From positions 1 through 16,314 of the forward strand of contig QCQS01000021.1 of NCBI GenBank assembly GCA_003212115.1: DNA of 16,314 nt, in the 5' to 3' direction. Numbering within the stretch: the first letter of the stretch is position 1; each line of letters begins with the position of its first letter. Made by a program: the position numbers and the translations under genes. This document shows positions 1 through 6,917 of the stretch, one piece after another. Below the pieces are notes generated by a model, which saw only the letters and a program-made list of their open reading frames with translations, did no database searches and had not been told where the DNA came from. Source of the DNA: Prochlorococcus sp. AG-455-E15 (lineage in GTDB: Bacteria; Cyanobacteriota; Cyanobacteriia; PCC-6307; Cyanobiaceae).

Positions 1-314
1 CATCTAATGATTCAGAAGGTTGTCTTCAAGATGTTCATTGGAGTGAAGGGGCGTTTGGATATTTCCCCTCATATTTGTTAGGACATGTTATAAGTGCGCA
101 AATATCTTCTCAAATGGAAAGAGACATAGGTTTGATTGACAACTTAATTGAAAATGGTGAATATCAGAAGATCATCTTTTGGTTAAAAAATAATATACAT
201 AAATATGGCAGATCAGTTAATTGTATGGAGTTGGTAAGAACTGTAACTAATGAAGAACTATCGCCAAACTATTTTATTAATCATTTAAGGTCTAAAATAA
301 ATGATTTTTGCTGA
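1..314 (+). CDS. carboxypeptidase Taq (M32 family), C-terminal fragment
   Basis: This is the 3' end of a gene that begins before the window. The frame is open from base 3 to a TGA at 312-314, giving about 103 residues. The visible start includes LQDVHWSEGAFGYFPSYLLG, which closely matches the conserved C-terminal block of M32 zinc carboxypeptidases (the 'LQD.HWS.G.FGYFP.Y.LG' region). The rest is the helical tail, ending in NYFINHLRSKINDF, a typical terminus of this family. These enzymes remove C-terminal amino acids from peptides in the cytoplasm. The HEXXH metal site lies upstream and cannot be seen, so activity cannot be judged. A methionine at base 75 is internal, not the start: conserved family sequence continues upstream of it. 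ppa follows on the same strand after 63 bases. Confidence 0.85.
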   Translation, partial: SNDSEGCLQDVHWSEGAFGYFPSYLLGHVISAQISSQMERDIGLIDNLIENGEYQKIIFWLKNNIHKYGRSVNCMELVRTVTNEELSPNYFINHLRSKINDFC

Positions 315-341
315 AACATTACTTTTAAAGAATTTGGTTAG

Positions 342-350
342 GTGTGAGGA
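342..350 (+). promoter_or_regulatory. possible Yfr1 sRNA pairing site upstream of ppa
   Basis: GTGTGAGGA lies 27 bases before the ppa ATG. It is the exact complement of nine bases of the unpaired ACUCCUCACAC element of the picocyanobacterial sRNA Yfr1. The match is seen directly; function is inferred. A possible -10 box (TAAGAT, 353-358) lies just downstream, and if ppa transcription starts from it the site would not be in the mRNA. The site then matters only for transcripts reading through from the carboxypeptidase gene. Confidence 0.25.
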
Positions 351-377
351 TGTAAGATAAATAAAAATAATTTCTTG

Positions 378-965
378 ATGGCAAATCTAAATCAGCCCCC
401 AAGCAGGGTTACCCCAAATTTATTACACATACTAAATGCTTTCACTGACAGCTCAAATACAATAATAAACACTATTGTTGAATTGAACTCTAATACCATA
501 AATAAATATGAATTAATTACAGAAACGGGCCATCTTAAACTTGATAGGGTAGGTTATTCATCACTTGCGTATCCTTTTGCTTATGGATGTATTCCAAGGA
601 CATGGGATGAAGATGGAGATCCGCTTGATGTAGAAATTGTTGGGGTAACTGAGCCATTGATACCCGGCTCTATTGTGGAAGCAAGGATTATTGGGGTAAT
701 GAAATTTGATGATGGTGGAGAGGTCGATGATAAGGTAATAGCGGTTCTCGCAGATGATAAAAGAATGGATCATATCTCAAGTTATGAAGACCTTGGAGAT
801 CATTGGTTAAAAGAAACAAAGTATTATTGGGAGCACTACAAAGATCTAAAAAAACCAGGAACATGTACTGTCAATGGTTTTTTTGGGATAGAAGAAGCTG
901 TTAAAGTGATTAAAGATTGTGAAGAGAGATACAAAAAAGAAATTGATCCTAAATTAGTAAATTAA
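378..965 (+). CDS. ppa: inorganic pyrophosphatase (family I), catalytically intact paralog
   Basis: Soluble Mg2+-dependent pyrophosphatase of 195 residues that hydrolyses PPi to two phosphates in the cytoplasm, pulling biosynthetic reactions forward. By alignment to the E. coli enzyme the active-site set is complete: E35, K43 and E45 (NKYE), R57, Y69, the DGDPLD motif (D79, D81, D84), D112, D117, K119, and Y154-K155 in EHYKDL. An N-terminal stretch of about 15 residues (MANLNQPPSRVTPNLLHILN) exceeds the usual bacterial start, and the segment after E35 reads ELNS instead of the common EIPAG. It therefore looks like a divergent branch and not the ordinary cyanobacterial type, which is present at 15711. 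The ATG at 378 is preferred over an in-frame TTG at 375. No clear Shine-Dalgarno is visible. It converges on hemC with six bases between stop codons. Confidence 0.93.
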   Translation: MANLNQPPSRVTPNLLHILNAFTDSSNTIINTIVELNSNTINKYELITETGHLKLDRVGYSSLAYPFAYGCIPRTWDEDGDPLDVEIVGVTEPLIPGSIVEARIIGVMKFDDGGEVDDKVIAVLADDKRMDHISSYEDLGDHWLKETKYYWEHYKDLKKPGTCTVNGFFGIEEAVKVIKDCEERYKKEIDPKLVN

Positions 966-972
966 CTAATTT
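951..972. terminator. weak bidirectional hairpin at the ppa/hemC junction
   Basis: A perfect inverted repeat, AAATTAGT (951-958) and ACTAATTT (965-972), with a 6-base loop spans both stop codons. On the + strand it runs into TTTATTTTTC. The stem has only one G-C pair, so it is weak. It is the only terminator-like structure between two genes that converge with six bases to spare. Confidence 0.35.
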
Positions 973-1922
973 TATTTTTCTCTAAATTTTTCAAATATTT
1001 CGCTTAGTATTTCTTCAGCACCTTGCTGCTTTAATTTTTTAGCTAGTTCTTTGCCTACATCTTCGGGATCATTAATAGTGCCAATATATTGATCTTTAAT
1101 AAGCCTTTCTCCATCAAGAGATGCAACCATACCAGTAAGGCAAAGTTGTTCATTCTGAATTTTACTATTCACACCTATTGGGACTTGGCATCCACCTTCA
1201 AGCTCTCTTAAAAAAGCCCTTTCTGCTAGACATCTTTGACTGGTGGGTTTATCTTCTAGGATATTTATAATTTCTAAAACTTTTTCATCATCAGATTTAC
1301 ATTCAATGCCTAATGCTCCTTGGCCAACGGCATGAAGGGAAACTTCACTTGGGATAATCTGGTGAATTCTTGATTCAAAGCCTAATCTCTTTAAACCAGC
1401 TGCCGCAAGAATTATACAATCAAATTCTCCTGCATCTAATTTTTCAATTCTTGTAATAACATTTCCCCTTATATCTTTGAAAACAAGATTTGGGTACTTA
1501 TTTCTTAATTGTGCAAGTCTTCTTAGGGAGCTTGTTCCAACAACCGAACCTTCAGGTAAGTTTTCTAATTTATAACAGTCATTTTTTTTGTTTACTACTA
1601 AAGCATCTGCAGGATCCTCCCTTTTTGTAATGCATCCTAATTTAAGGCCATTAGGCAAATTGGTTGGTAAATCTTTTAGAGAATGTACTGCTATATCTGC
1701 ATGTCCTACGAGCATTTGTGCTTCAAGTTCTTTTGTAAATAACCCTTTGTCGCCTATTTTTGCTAAGGCTACATCAAGGATTTTGTCACCTTGAGTTGCC
1801 ATAGCTTCTATAGATACCTCTAAATTGGGAATATTCCTTTCTAGTTGATCTTTAACCCATAAAGTTTGAACCATGGCTAGCTTACTTCTTCTACTAGCTA
1901 TTTTTAGCTTAAAATTAGTCAT
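972..1922 (-). CDS. hemC: hydroxymethylbilane synthase (porphobilinogen deaminase)
   Basis: Polymerises four porphobilinogen molecules into hydroxymethylbilane, the linear precursor of uroporphyrinogen III and hence of haem, chlorophyll and cobalamin. At 316 residues it has normal length. Visible signatures: the N-terminal KIASRRSKLAMVQ substrate-binding loop; HSLKDLP with the catalytic Asp at residue 84; GTSSLRRLAQL and IRGNVITR basic clusters that bind the acetate and propionate side chains; and LEGGCQVPIG with Cys245, the attachment point of the dipyrromethane cofactor. The ATG at 1922 gives the expected start. The upstream gene on the same strand is the principal sigma gene, 97 bases away, and a TATAAT in that gap suggests its own promoter. 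Confidence 0.96.
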   Translation of the reverse strand: MTNFKLKIASRRSKLAMVQTLWVKDQLERNIPNLEVSIEAMATQGDKILDVALAKIGDKGLFTKELEAQMLVGHADIAVHSLKDLPTNLPNGLKLGCITKREDPADALVVNKKNDCYKLENLPEGSVVGTSSLRRLAQLRNKYPNLVFKDIRGNVITRIEKLDAGEFDCIILAAAGLKRLGFESRIHQIIPSEVSLHAVGQGALGIECKSDDEKVLEIINILEDKPTSQRCLAERAFLRELEGGCQVPIGVNSKIQNEQLCLTGMVASLDGERLIKDQYIGTINDPEDVGKELAKKLKQQGAEEILSEIFEKFREK

Positions 1923-2002
1923 TAAATATTATTTTGAGTTTGAATTAAAAATTAAGTCGAATTTATTTTAAGCTATTATTTTGCCAGTTTTTAAAGCTGA
2001 TT

Positions 2003-2008
2003 ATTATA
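2003..2008 (-). promoter_or_regulatory. candidate -10 box for hemC
   Basis: The - strand reads a perfect TATAAT (AAGTATAATAATC) in the 97-base gap between the sigma gene stop and hemC. It would place the transcript start near 1996 and give a 5' leader of about 74 bases. No good -35 hexamer is visible at 17 bases, which is not unusual for these cyanobacteria. In such AT-rich DNA a six-base match is only suggestive. Confidence 0.35.
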
Positions 2009-2019
2009 CTTAACTTTTT

Positions 2020-3204
2020 TTATTTTATATATTCTTTTAAAACCCCATTTCGATTTGGATGTCTTAGTTTTCTTAGGGCTTTTGCCTCAATTTGTCTAAT
2101 TCTTTCTCTAGTAACATCAAAAATCTGGCCAATTTCTTCAAGAGTTTTCATTCTTCCATCATCAATTCCATATCTTAATCTGAGAACATCTCTTTCTCTT
2201 GGACTAAGAGTGGCTAGTACTCCTTCCAAATCTTCTCTTAATAAAGTTTTAGAAACATCTTGCTCTGGATTCTCTATATCAGCCTCTATAAAGTCTCCTA
2301 GTCTTGAGTCTTCTTCCTTCCCTATTGGAGTTTCTAAAGAAATAGGAAGTTGAGCACTTTTAGCTATAAATCTTAATTTTTCAATTGTCATTTCCATACT
2401 CTCAGCGATTTCTTCTTCACTTGGTTTCCTGCCAAATTCTTGGCTAAGTACTTTTGTAGTTTTTTTAATTCTGGATATTGTCTCGTATAAGTGAACTGGC
2501 AATCTAATAGTTCTACTTTGATCCGCAATTGCTCTTGTAATGGCTTGGCGAATCCACCATGTTGCATATGTAGAGAACTTATAACCTTTTTCATGGTCAA
2601 ATTTTTCCGCTGCCCTAATTAGACCCAAACTTCCTTCTTGGATTAAATCTTGAAATGATAAGCCTCTATTCATATATTTTTTAGCAATGGAAACAACTAA
2701 TCTTAAATTTGATTGAACCATTTTTTCTTTAGCTCTCCTACCCAAGAGAAGTCTTCTTCTAAATTTGGAAAGAGGCATATCTATTAACTCGGCCCATTCT
2801 CTAACTGATGGGAAATGCCCTTTTTCTGACTCATATTGAGTTGCAAGTTCTTCTAATTGGAGTAAGTCAGCAATTTTTCTTGCAAGCTCAATTTCTTCAT
2901 CTGGTCTTAAAAGTCTAATTCTTCCAATTTCCTGTAAATAAACTCTTATTGAATCTTCAGTGTAGATACCTTTTGGTCCAAGCTTTATATTTCCGAGTCC
3001 TTTATCTTCTTCTTCAGAATCACTAAATTCATTATTATTATTTTCAATCCTGCTTTCGTCTAACTCAGATGATTTCTGTAAATTTTGACTATTTTTATTA
3101 CTATCTTCTTCAACTACTGTTTCTAAATTTGTACTAATTTTTTTATTAATCTTTTTTTGTGAGCTAGGCTTGGAATTCTTCGATTCTGCTGCGACTGGGC
3201 ACAT
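2020..3204 (-). CDS. rpoD: principal RNA polymerase sigma-70 factor (group 1)
   Basis: Primary sigma factor (SigA/RpoD) that directs RNA polymerase to housekeeping promoters; 394 residues. Domains in order: an acidic, Ser/Asn-rich low-complexity N-terminus (about 1-75); region 1.2 (DSIRVYLQEIGRIRLLRPDE, about 84-103); region 2 with NLRLVVSIAKKYMNRG, FQDLIQEGSLGLIRA and the promoter-melting/-10 helix YKFSTYATWWIRQAITRAI (about 156-230); region 3 (about 238-315); region 4 with LSPRERDVLRLRYG and the -35-binding helix-turn-helix TLEEIGQIFDVTRERIRQIE (about 325-390). The complete region 1.2 and region 2 spacing indicate group 1 or a very close group 2 relative; genome context would settle this. 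A strong Shine-Dalgarno, AAAGGAG, lies six bases before the ATG. It is divergent from priA. Confidence 0.93.
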   Translation of the reverse strand: MCPVAAESKNSKPSSQKKINKKISTNLETVVEEDSNKNSQNLQKSSELDESRIENNNNEFSDSEEEDKGLGNIKLGPKGIYTEDSIRVYLQEIGRIRLLRPDEEIELARKIADLLQLEELATQYESEKGHFPSVREWAELIDMPLSKFRRRLLLGRRAKEKMVQSNLRLVVSIAKKYMNRGLSFQDLIQEGSLGLIRAAEKFDHEKGYKFSTYATWWIRQAITRAIADQSRTIRLPVHLYETISRIKKTTKVLSQEFGRKPSEEEIAESMEMTIEKLRFIAKSAQLPISLETPIGKEEDSRLGDFIEADIENPEQDVSKTLLREDLEGVLATLSPRERDVLRLRYGIDDGRMKTLEEIGQIFDVTRERIRQIEAKALRKLRHPNRNGVLKEYIK

Positions 3205-3210
3205 AATTGA

Positions 3211-3217
3211 CTCCTTT
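3211..3217 (-). promoter_or_regulatory. strong ribosome binding site of rpoD
   Basis: AAAGGAG on the - strand with a 6-base spacer to the ATG at 3204. It stands out because most genes in this window have no recognisable Shine-Dalgarno, and it fixes the sigma factor start. Confidence 0.7.
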
Positions 3218-3360
3218 CTACGGTGAATTTAACTAGATAAAATTTTATTTAGGGCTAATTTGAACATTTAGTAGTAAAGTTCCCCTTAATGTTTAAAAAC
3301 TTTTTCACAAAATGAGAAGTAAGAAAAGTTTTCTAAATTGTTGAAAAATTTAAATAGTGC

Positions 3361-3366
3361 TATAGA
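3361..3366 (+). promoter_or_regulatory. candidate -10 box for the small ORF / priA transcript
   Basis: TATAGA on the + strand, with TTGAAA about 14 bases upstream (3342-3347). The spacing is short. It would start a transcript near 3373 that carries the small frame ending at 3531 and then priA. The divergent 323-base region 3205-3527 must also hold the sigma gene promoter on the other strand, for which I see no clear hexamers. Confidence 0.25.
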
Positions 3367-3406
3367 TTACCTAAAGTAAAAAGTCTTGGGATTTCTCAGA
3401 CAGGCA

Positions 3407-3436
3407 GATCATTGTTTGAATTTTCAGTCAATGATC
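3407..3436. repeat. inverted repeat in the rpoD-priA divergent region
   Basis: GATCATTG (3407-3414) and CAATGATC (3429-3436) form a perfect 8-bp stem. The loop can continue with a T-G wobble and TGA/TCA pairs after one mismatch, giving an almost continuous 13-bp hairpin with a four-base loop (ATTT). It lies in a stretch that also reads as protein on the + strand, so it could be an RNA structure, a protein-binding palindrome, or incidental. Confidence 0.4.
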
Positions 3437-3444
3437 AAAGCTTC

Positions 3445-3531
3445 ATGTCTCCCTTAAGAGCAGGATACTTACAATGTGCAAAAAACACTTTGTGGAATGT
3501 TCAACAATCCAATACTAAGAAAAAGTTTTGA
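3445..3531 (+). CDS. candidate small protein overlapping the priA start
   Basis: An ATG at 3445 opens a 28-residue frame, MSPLRAGYLQCAKNTLWNVQ followed by a basic tail ending KKKF. Its TGA (3529-3531) overlaps the priA TTG (3528-3530) as TTGA, the usual geometry of translational coupling. The same frame is open without stops from base 3358, and upstream codons read plausibly as protein (SLGISQTGRSLFEFSVNDQS). A TTG at 3412 would give 39 residues. No ATG or GTG exists further upstream in frame, and no clear Shine-Dalgarno is seen for either start. I do not recognise a family. Alternatives are a structured leader or chance. The base composition is visibly less AT-rich than the rest of the gap, which favours function. 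Confidence 0.4.
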   Translation: MSPLRAGYLQCAKNTLWNVQQSNTKKKF

Positions 3532-5804
3532 AGCCGGCAAGTAATCAGTTATTAAATATCTCCTACAAATTGGAAATTTTACTTGATATAGGTAGTAGTA
3601 ATGAAAGCTTTTACTATTTAGATGGAAATAATCTTGGGGTAGAAGTTGGAGATATTGTAAGTGTGAGACTAAGAGGAAGATTATTGAATGGGTTTGTGAT
3701 CTCAAAAAAAAACTTTTCAAAAATCAATAATGATGAAGCAAATATTACTGGAGGAAAAAGTATAAGATATTTGTTTGTTGAAAGTATTTTGCAGAAAAAA
3801 GTAATTGATGCCTCTTGGAGAGAATTGATAGAGTCCCTAGCCTCTTTTTATATGGTTAGTAATTTAAAAATGTTTAAAACTGCGTTCCCTCCTGGCTGGA
3901 TTGGTAAATATAAGAATTTTTCTAAAGGTTTAAAAGATCAAATATGGATTGAAACTAAAAAAGAATTTGAAATTAAGAAAAATGGATTAACCAAAAAAGA
4001 ATTTTTTTTAATGAATACTTTGCTTGAAAAAGGTAATTGGCAAAGTGAATTAATAAAGTCTGGTTTTAATTACACTCTAATTAACTCAATGGTCAGTAAA
4101 AATTACCTTGTTAAATCTAAAAGAAAAAAAAATATAAACACTAAATTAAATTCCTTTTTAAATGGTCATATTGCAACTAATAAACCAAATCTTACAAATG
4201 AGCAAAAAATTGCATTTCAAAAATTTCAAACAATGAAACCAGGAGAGGTTTTACTTTTATGGGGCGAAACAGGTTCAGGTAAAACAGAAGTTTATATGAG
4301 AATTGCTGAAGATCAATTTCTTAAGAAAAAAAGTTGTTTGATACTAGCCCCAGAAATCGGACTAATTCCTCAACTTATTGATAGGTTTAGTAGGCGATTT
4401 AATAATATCGTTTACGAATATCATAGTAACTGTTCTCCCAATCATAGGACTTTAGTTTGGAAGGAAATTAATAATGCTAATGAACCTCTAATAGTAATAG
4501 GAACAAGGTCCGCAGTTTTTCTTCCAATGAAAAATCTAGGATTAATAATCATGGATGAAGAACATGATATCTCATATAAACAAGATAACCCTATGCCTTG
4601 TTATGACGCTAGAGAAATTGCTATTGAAATAGTAAAAAGGAATTCTGCAAAGTTAATTTTTGGGAGTGCAACCCCATCAATGAAGACTTGGAAAAATTGT
4701 ATTTTTGAAAAGAATTTTAAATTGGTAAGAATGATTCAAAGGATAAGTACTAATGAGATTCCTGAAATAAGAATTATTGATATGCGTGATGAGTTTAAGA
4801 AAGGAAATATGAAAATTTTTTCCAGTGAATTATTAGAATTGCTTCCTCAACTACGCATAAAAAAAGAGCAGGCAATAATTTTGATCCCTAGGAGGGGGCA
4901 CAGTGGGTTTTTAAGTTGTAGAAATTGCGGATATTTAATAAATTGCCCTAACTGTGACGTTCCTTTATCAATGCATCTCGGTTCACAAGGAAAAAAATGG
5001 TTAAGTTGTCATTGGTGTGATCATAAATCGAGATTGATCAATCGTTGCCCAGATTGTCATTCAACTGCCTTTAAACCTTTTGGGATTGGTACACAAAGGG
5101 TAATAGAGTTTTTAAATGAAGAATTTCCTGACTTAAGAGTACTTCGCTTTGATAGAGATACAACCTCAGGGAAAGATGGTCATAGAGATATTCTCTCAAA
5201 GTTCTCTAAAGGTGATGCTGATATTCTTGTGGGAACTCAAATGTTGGCAAAAGGGATTGATATCCCCAATATTACTCTTTCAGTGGTTATTGCAGCAGAT
5301 GGGTTGCTTCATCGCCCTGATATTTCGGCAGAAGAAAAATCATTACAATTGTTTTTGCAATTAGCTGGCAGGGCAGGCAGGGCTCAAAAAAACGGAAAAG
5401 TAATTTTTCAAACATATAAACCTAACCACCCGGTAATTTCGTATCTTCAGAAAAGAGATTATGAAAGATTCTTAAGTGAAAACTCTAAATTGAGAAAAGA
5501 TTCAAATTTATTTCCATTTTGCACTATTTGCCTTCTTAAATTATCAGGTGAAAGTTATGAATTAACTGAGTCAATTGCAATAAAATTAGCAAAATATCTA
5601 CTCAATTTTTGTGAGGAAAAAAACTGGAAATTAATTGGTCCTGCTCCTAGTTTAATTGCTAAAGTCGGTAAAAAATTTAGATGGCAGATATTAATACATG
5701 GTCCTGAAGGAACAAAGATACCTTTACCTGATAGATTAATATTATGGAAACTTATTCCAAAAAATGTTTTTTTAACAATAGATGTTAATCCAGCAGAGTT
5801 GTAA
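3528..5804 (+). CDS. priA: primosomal protein N' (replication restart helicase PriA)
   Basis: Superfamily 2 3'-to-5' DNA helicase that recognises stalled forks and reloads the replisome; 758 residues. N-terminal 3'-DNA-binding domain (about 12-60); Walker A GETGSGKT (246-253), where the first variable residue is Glu; Walker B DEEHD (343-347); GSATPS (379-384); an inserted zinc-binding region with eight cysteines (464, 467, 473, 476, 494, 497, 507, 510); GTQMLAKGIDIP (569-580); QLAGRAGR (611-618); C-terminal domain ending IDVNPAEL, close to the usual 'DVDP' end. The start is a TTG directly overlapping the stop of a small upstream frame. An in-frame stop at 3516 leaves no alternative upstream, and the conserved N-terminal domain begins within about ten residues. 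It ends flush against the convergent DUF3153 gene. Confidence 0.95.
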   Translation: MKPASNQLLNISYKLEILLDIGSSNESFYYLDGNNLGVEVGDIVSVRLRGRLLNGFVISKKNFSKINNDEANITGGKSIRYLFVESILQKKVIDASWRELIESLASFYMVSNLKMFKTAFPPGWIGKYKNFSKGLKDQIWIETKKEFEIKKNGLTKKEFFLMNTLLEKGNWQSELIKSGFNYTLINSMVSKNYLVKSKRKKNINTKLNSFLNGHIATNKPNLTNEQKIAFQKFQTMKPGEVLLLWGETGSGKTEVYMRIAEDQFLKKKSCLILAPEIGLIPQLIDRFSRRFNNIVYEYHSNCSPNHRTLVWKEINNANEPLIVIGTRSAVFLPMKNLGLIIMDEEHDISYKQDNPMPCYDAREIAIEIVKRNSAKLIFGSATPSMKTWKNCIFEKNFKLVRMIQRISTNEIPEIRIIDMRDEFKKGNMKIFSSELLELLPQLRIKKEQAIILIPRRGHSGFLSCRNCGYLINCPNCDVPLSMHLGSQGKKWLSCHWCDHKSRLINRCPDCHSTAFKPFGIGTQRVIEFLNEEFPDLRVLRFDRDTTSGKDGHRDILSKFSKGDADILVGTQMLAKGIDIPNITLSVVIAADGLLHRPDISAEEKSLQLFLQLAGRAGRAQKNGKVIFQTYKPNHPVISYLQKRDYERFLSENSKLRKDSNLFPFCTICLLKLSGESYELTESIAIKLAKYLLNFCEEKNWKLIGPAPSLIAKVGKKFRWQILIHGPEGTKIPLPDRLILWKLIPKNVFLTIDVNPAEL

Positions 5805-6914
5805 TTACTTTGATGGAAGTTGAGGTAAATCTGAACCTAATTTAAATCTATAGAACCTTAATAAATAAGCCAATATTATAATTATTAAAATAATAGATAT
5901 CCCAATTAAAAGTTTGTTGGGGCTCCAGAAAGAAAATTCAAGACTATTCATCTTCCCTTGATTTAAATTCCAAATTAATAGATTTTTTGTGATTTTTAAA
6001 TTTGAATTATTTTTATCTGTAACAATAGCTTTATTAGGGTGAATGATTTTGAAAATGAGCTCTAAATTATCAATACCCTGAATAGAATTTAAATCCAACT
6101 CTAACTTATAAAAGTATTTTTTAAAAAAAATGAAGTTTTTTTGAGTAGTATTAATTTCTATATTTGTTGATTCTCCCGCTAAATCTCCAGCTGTATTTTG
6201 GGTGATTTTAAGAACTTGCTTTGTATCTTCTAAATTAAGATTTTTATGTTTCAAAGAAAAGGTTGATTCGTCTTGTTCAATTTCTGCCTCAGGAAAAATA
6301 TCTTTCATCTTCTCTTCAAATTTTAATTGCCAAGGAAATTTTTTTATGTATTTACTTTCTATAACAAAATTATTGGTTATTGAATCAAGTTCACTAAGGT
6401 CAAGGGTATCCTCAATTTTAACGCAGCCACTTAAAAGTGGAATTAATAATAACAGTATTAAAAAAATGATCAGTGAAAAGCCTTTCTGAAAGGGTTTTGT
6501 TTCACCAGTTGGTGTCTCAGTTACATTAATAAATTTTTTTTTCTTCAATACTTCTCTTTTTTTGCGCAGAGAGTTAAGAGATTTTTTATTGAGTAAGGGG
6601 TCGCTTTCAAACTGTACGTTCCAATTTTCTGGCTTTTTAATGTCAGGAGAGTCTATAACTTCCATCAAATATTTTGCATTTTCTCTCGTCTTATTATCGT
6701 AAGATTTTAGAAGTTCTTTACAAAACCTTTTAGCCTCCTCCTTTTTATTGATACCACAAAGAGCAGTAATTAAGATTGTTCTTAAATTTACTCCCTCTTT
6801 GCTTGATAAAGGAAATGATTCGATTATGGGCAAAAGAAATTCAATACAATAATGATACTCACCTTTAGCTAAAGCAAGTTCTACTGTTTCTAAAACTTGC
6901 TCATAAGTTTTCAT
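5805..6914 (-). CDS. TPR-like/DUF3153 membrane protein with internal lipobox
   Basis: 369-residue cyanobacterial protein of unknown function. Residues 1-100 are helical and TPR-like (ALAKGEYHYCIEFLLPIIES ... KKEEAKRFCKELL), followed by a basic linker KKREVLKKKK. A hydrophobic segment (about 146-162) ends in LLSGC (Cys164), a textbook lipobox. The region after it resembles the DUF3153 family (GCVKIEDTLDL onward), with a C-terminal membrane helix LIGISIILIIIILAYLL and a short basic tail. The gene begins three bases after the argB stop, so the two are co-transcribed. Oddity: a lipobox normally sits near the N-terminus. An in-frame TTG at codon 123 (6546-6548), preceded by AAAAGAGAAG, could start a separate lipoprotein. 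I infer either a fusion of two domains or two starts. Family assignment is from sequence resemblance only. Confidence 0.75.
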   Translation of the reverse strand: MKTYEQVLETVELALAKGEYHYCIEFLLPIIESFPLSSKEGVNLRTILITALCGINKKEEAKRFCKELLKSYDNKTRENAKYLMEVIDSPDIKKPENWNVQFESDPLLNKKSLNSLRKKREVLKKKKFINVTETPTGETKPFQKGFSLIIFLILLLLIPLLSGCVKIEDTLDLSELDSITNNFVIESKYIKKFPWQLKFEEKMKDIFPEAEIEQDESTFSLKHKNLNLEDTKQVLKITQNTAGDLAGESTNIEINTTQKNFIFFKKYFYKLELDLNSIQGIDNLELIFKIIHPNKAIVTDKNNSNLKITKNLLIWNLNQGKMNSLEFSFWSPNKLLIGISIILIIIILAYLLRFYRFKLGSDLPQLPSK

Positions 6915-6917
6915 GGT

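Noticed and set aside
561..773. Open frame on the - strand inside ppa
   Set aside because: It lies wholly within a well-conserved coding gene and encodes no recognisable motif.
1588..1794. Open frame on the + strand inside hemC
   Set aside because: Antisense shadow of the strongly conserved hemC reading frame.
2388..2600. Second - strand frame inside the sigma gene
   Set aside because: It overlaps region 2-3 of the sigma factor in another frame and has no independent support.
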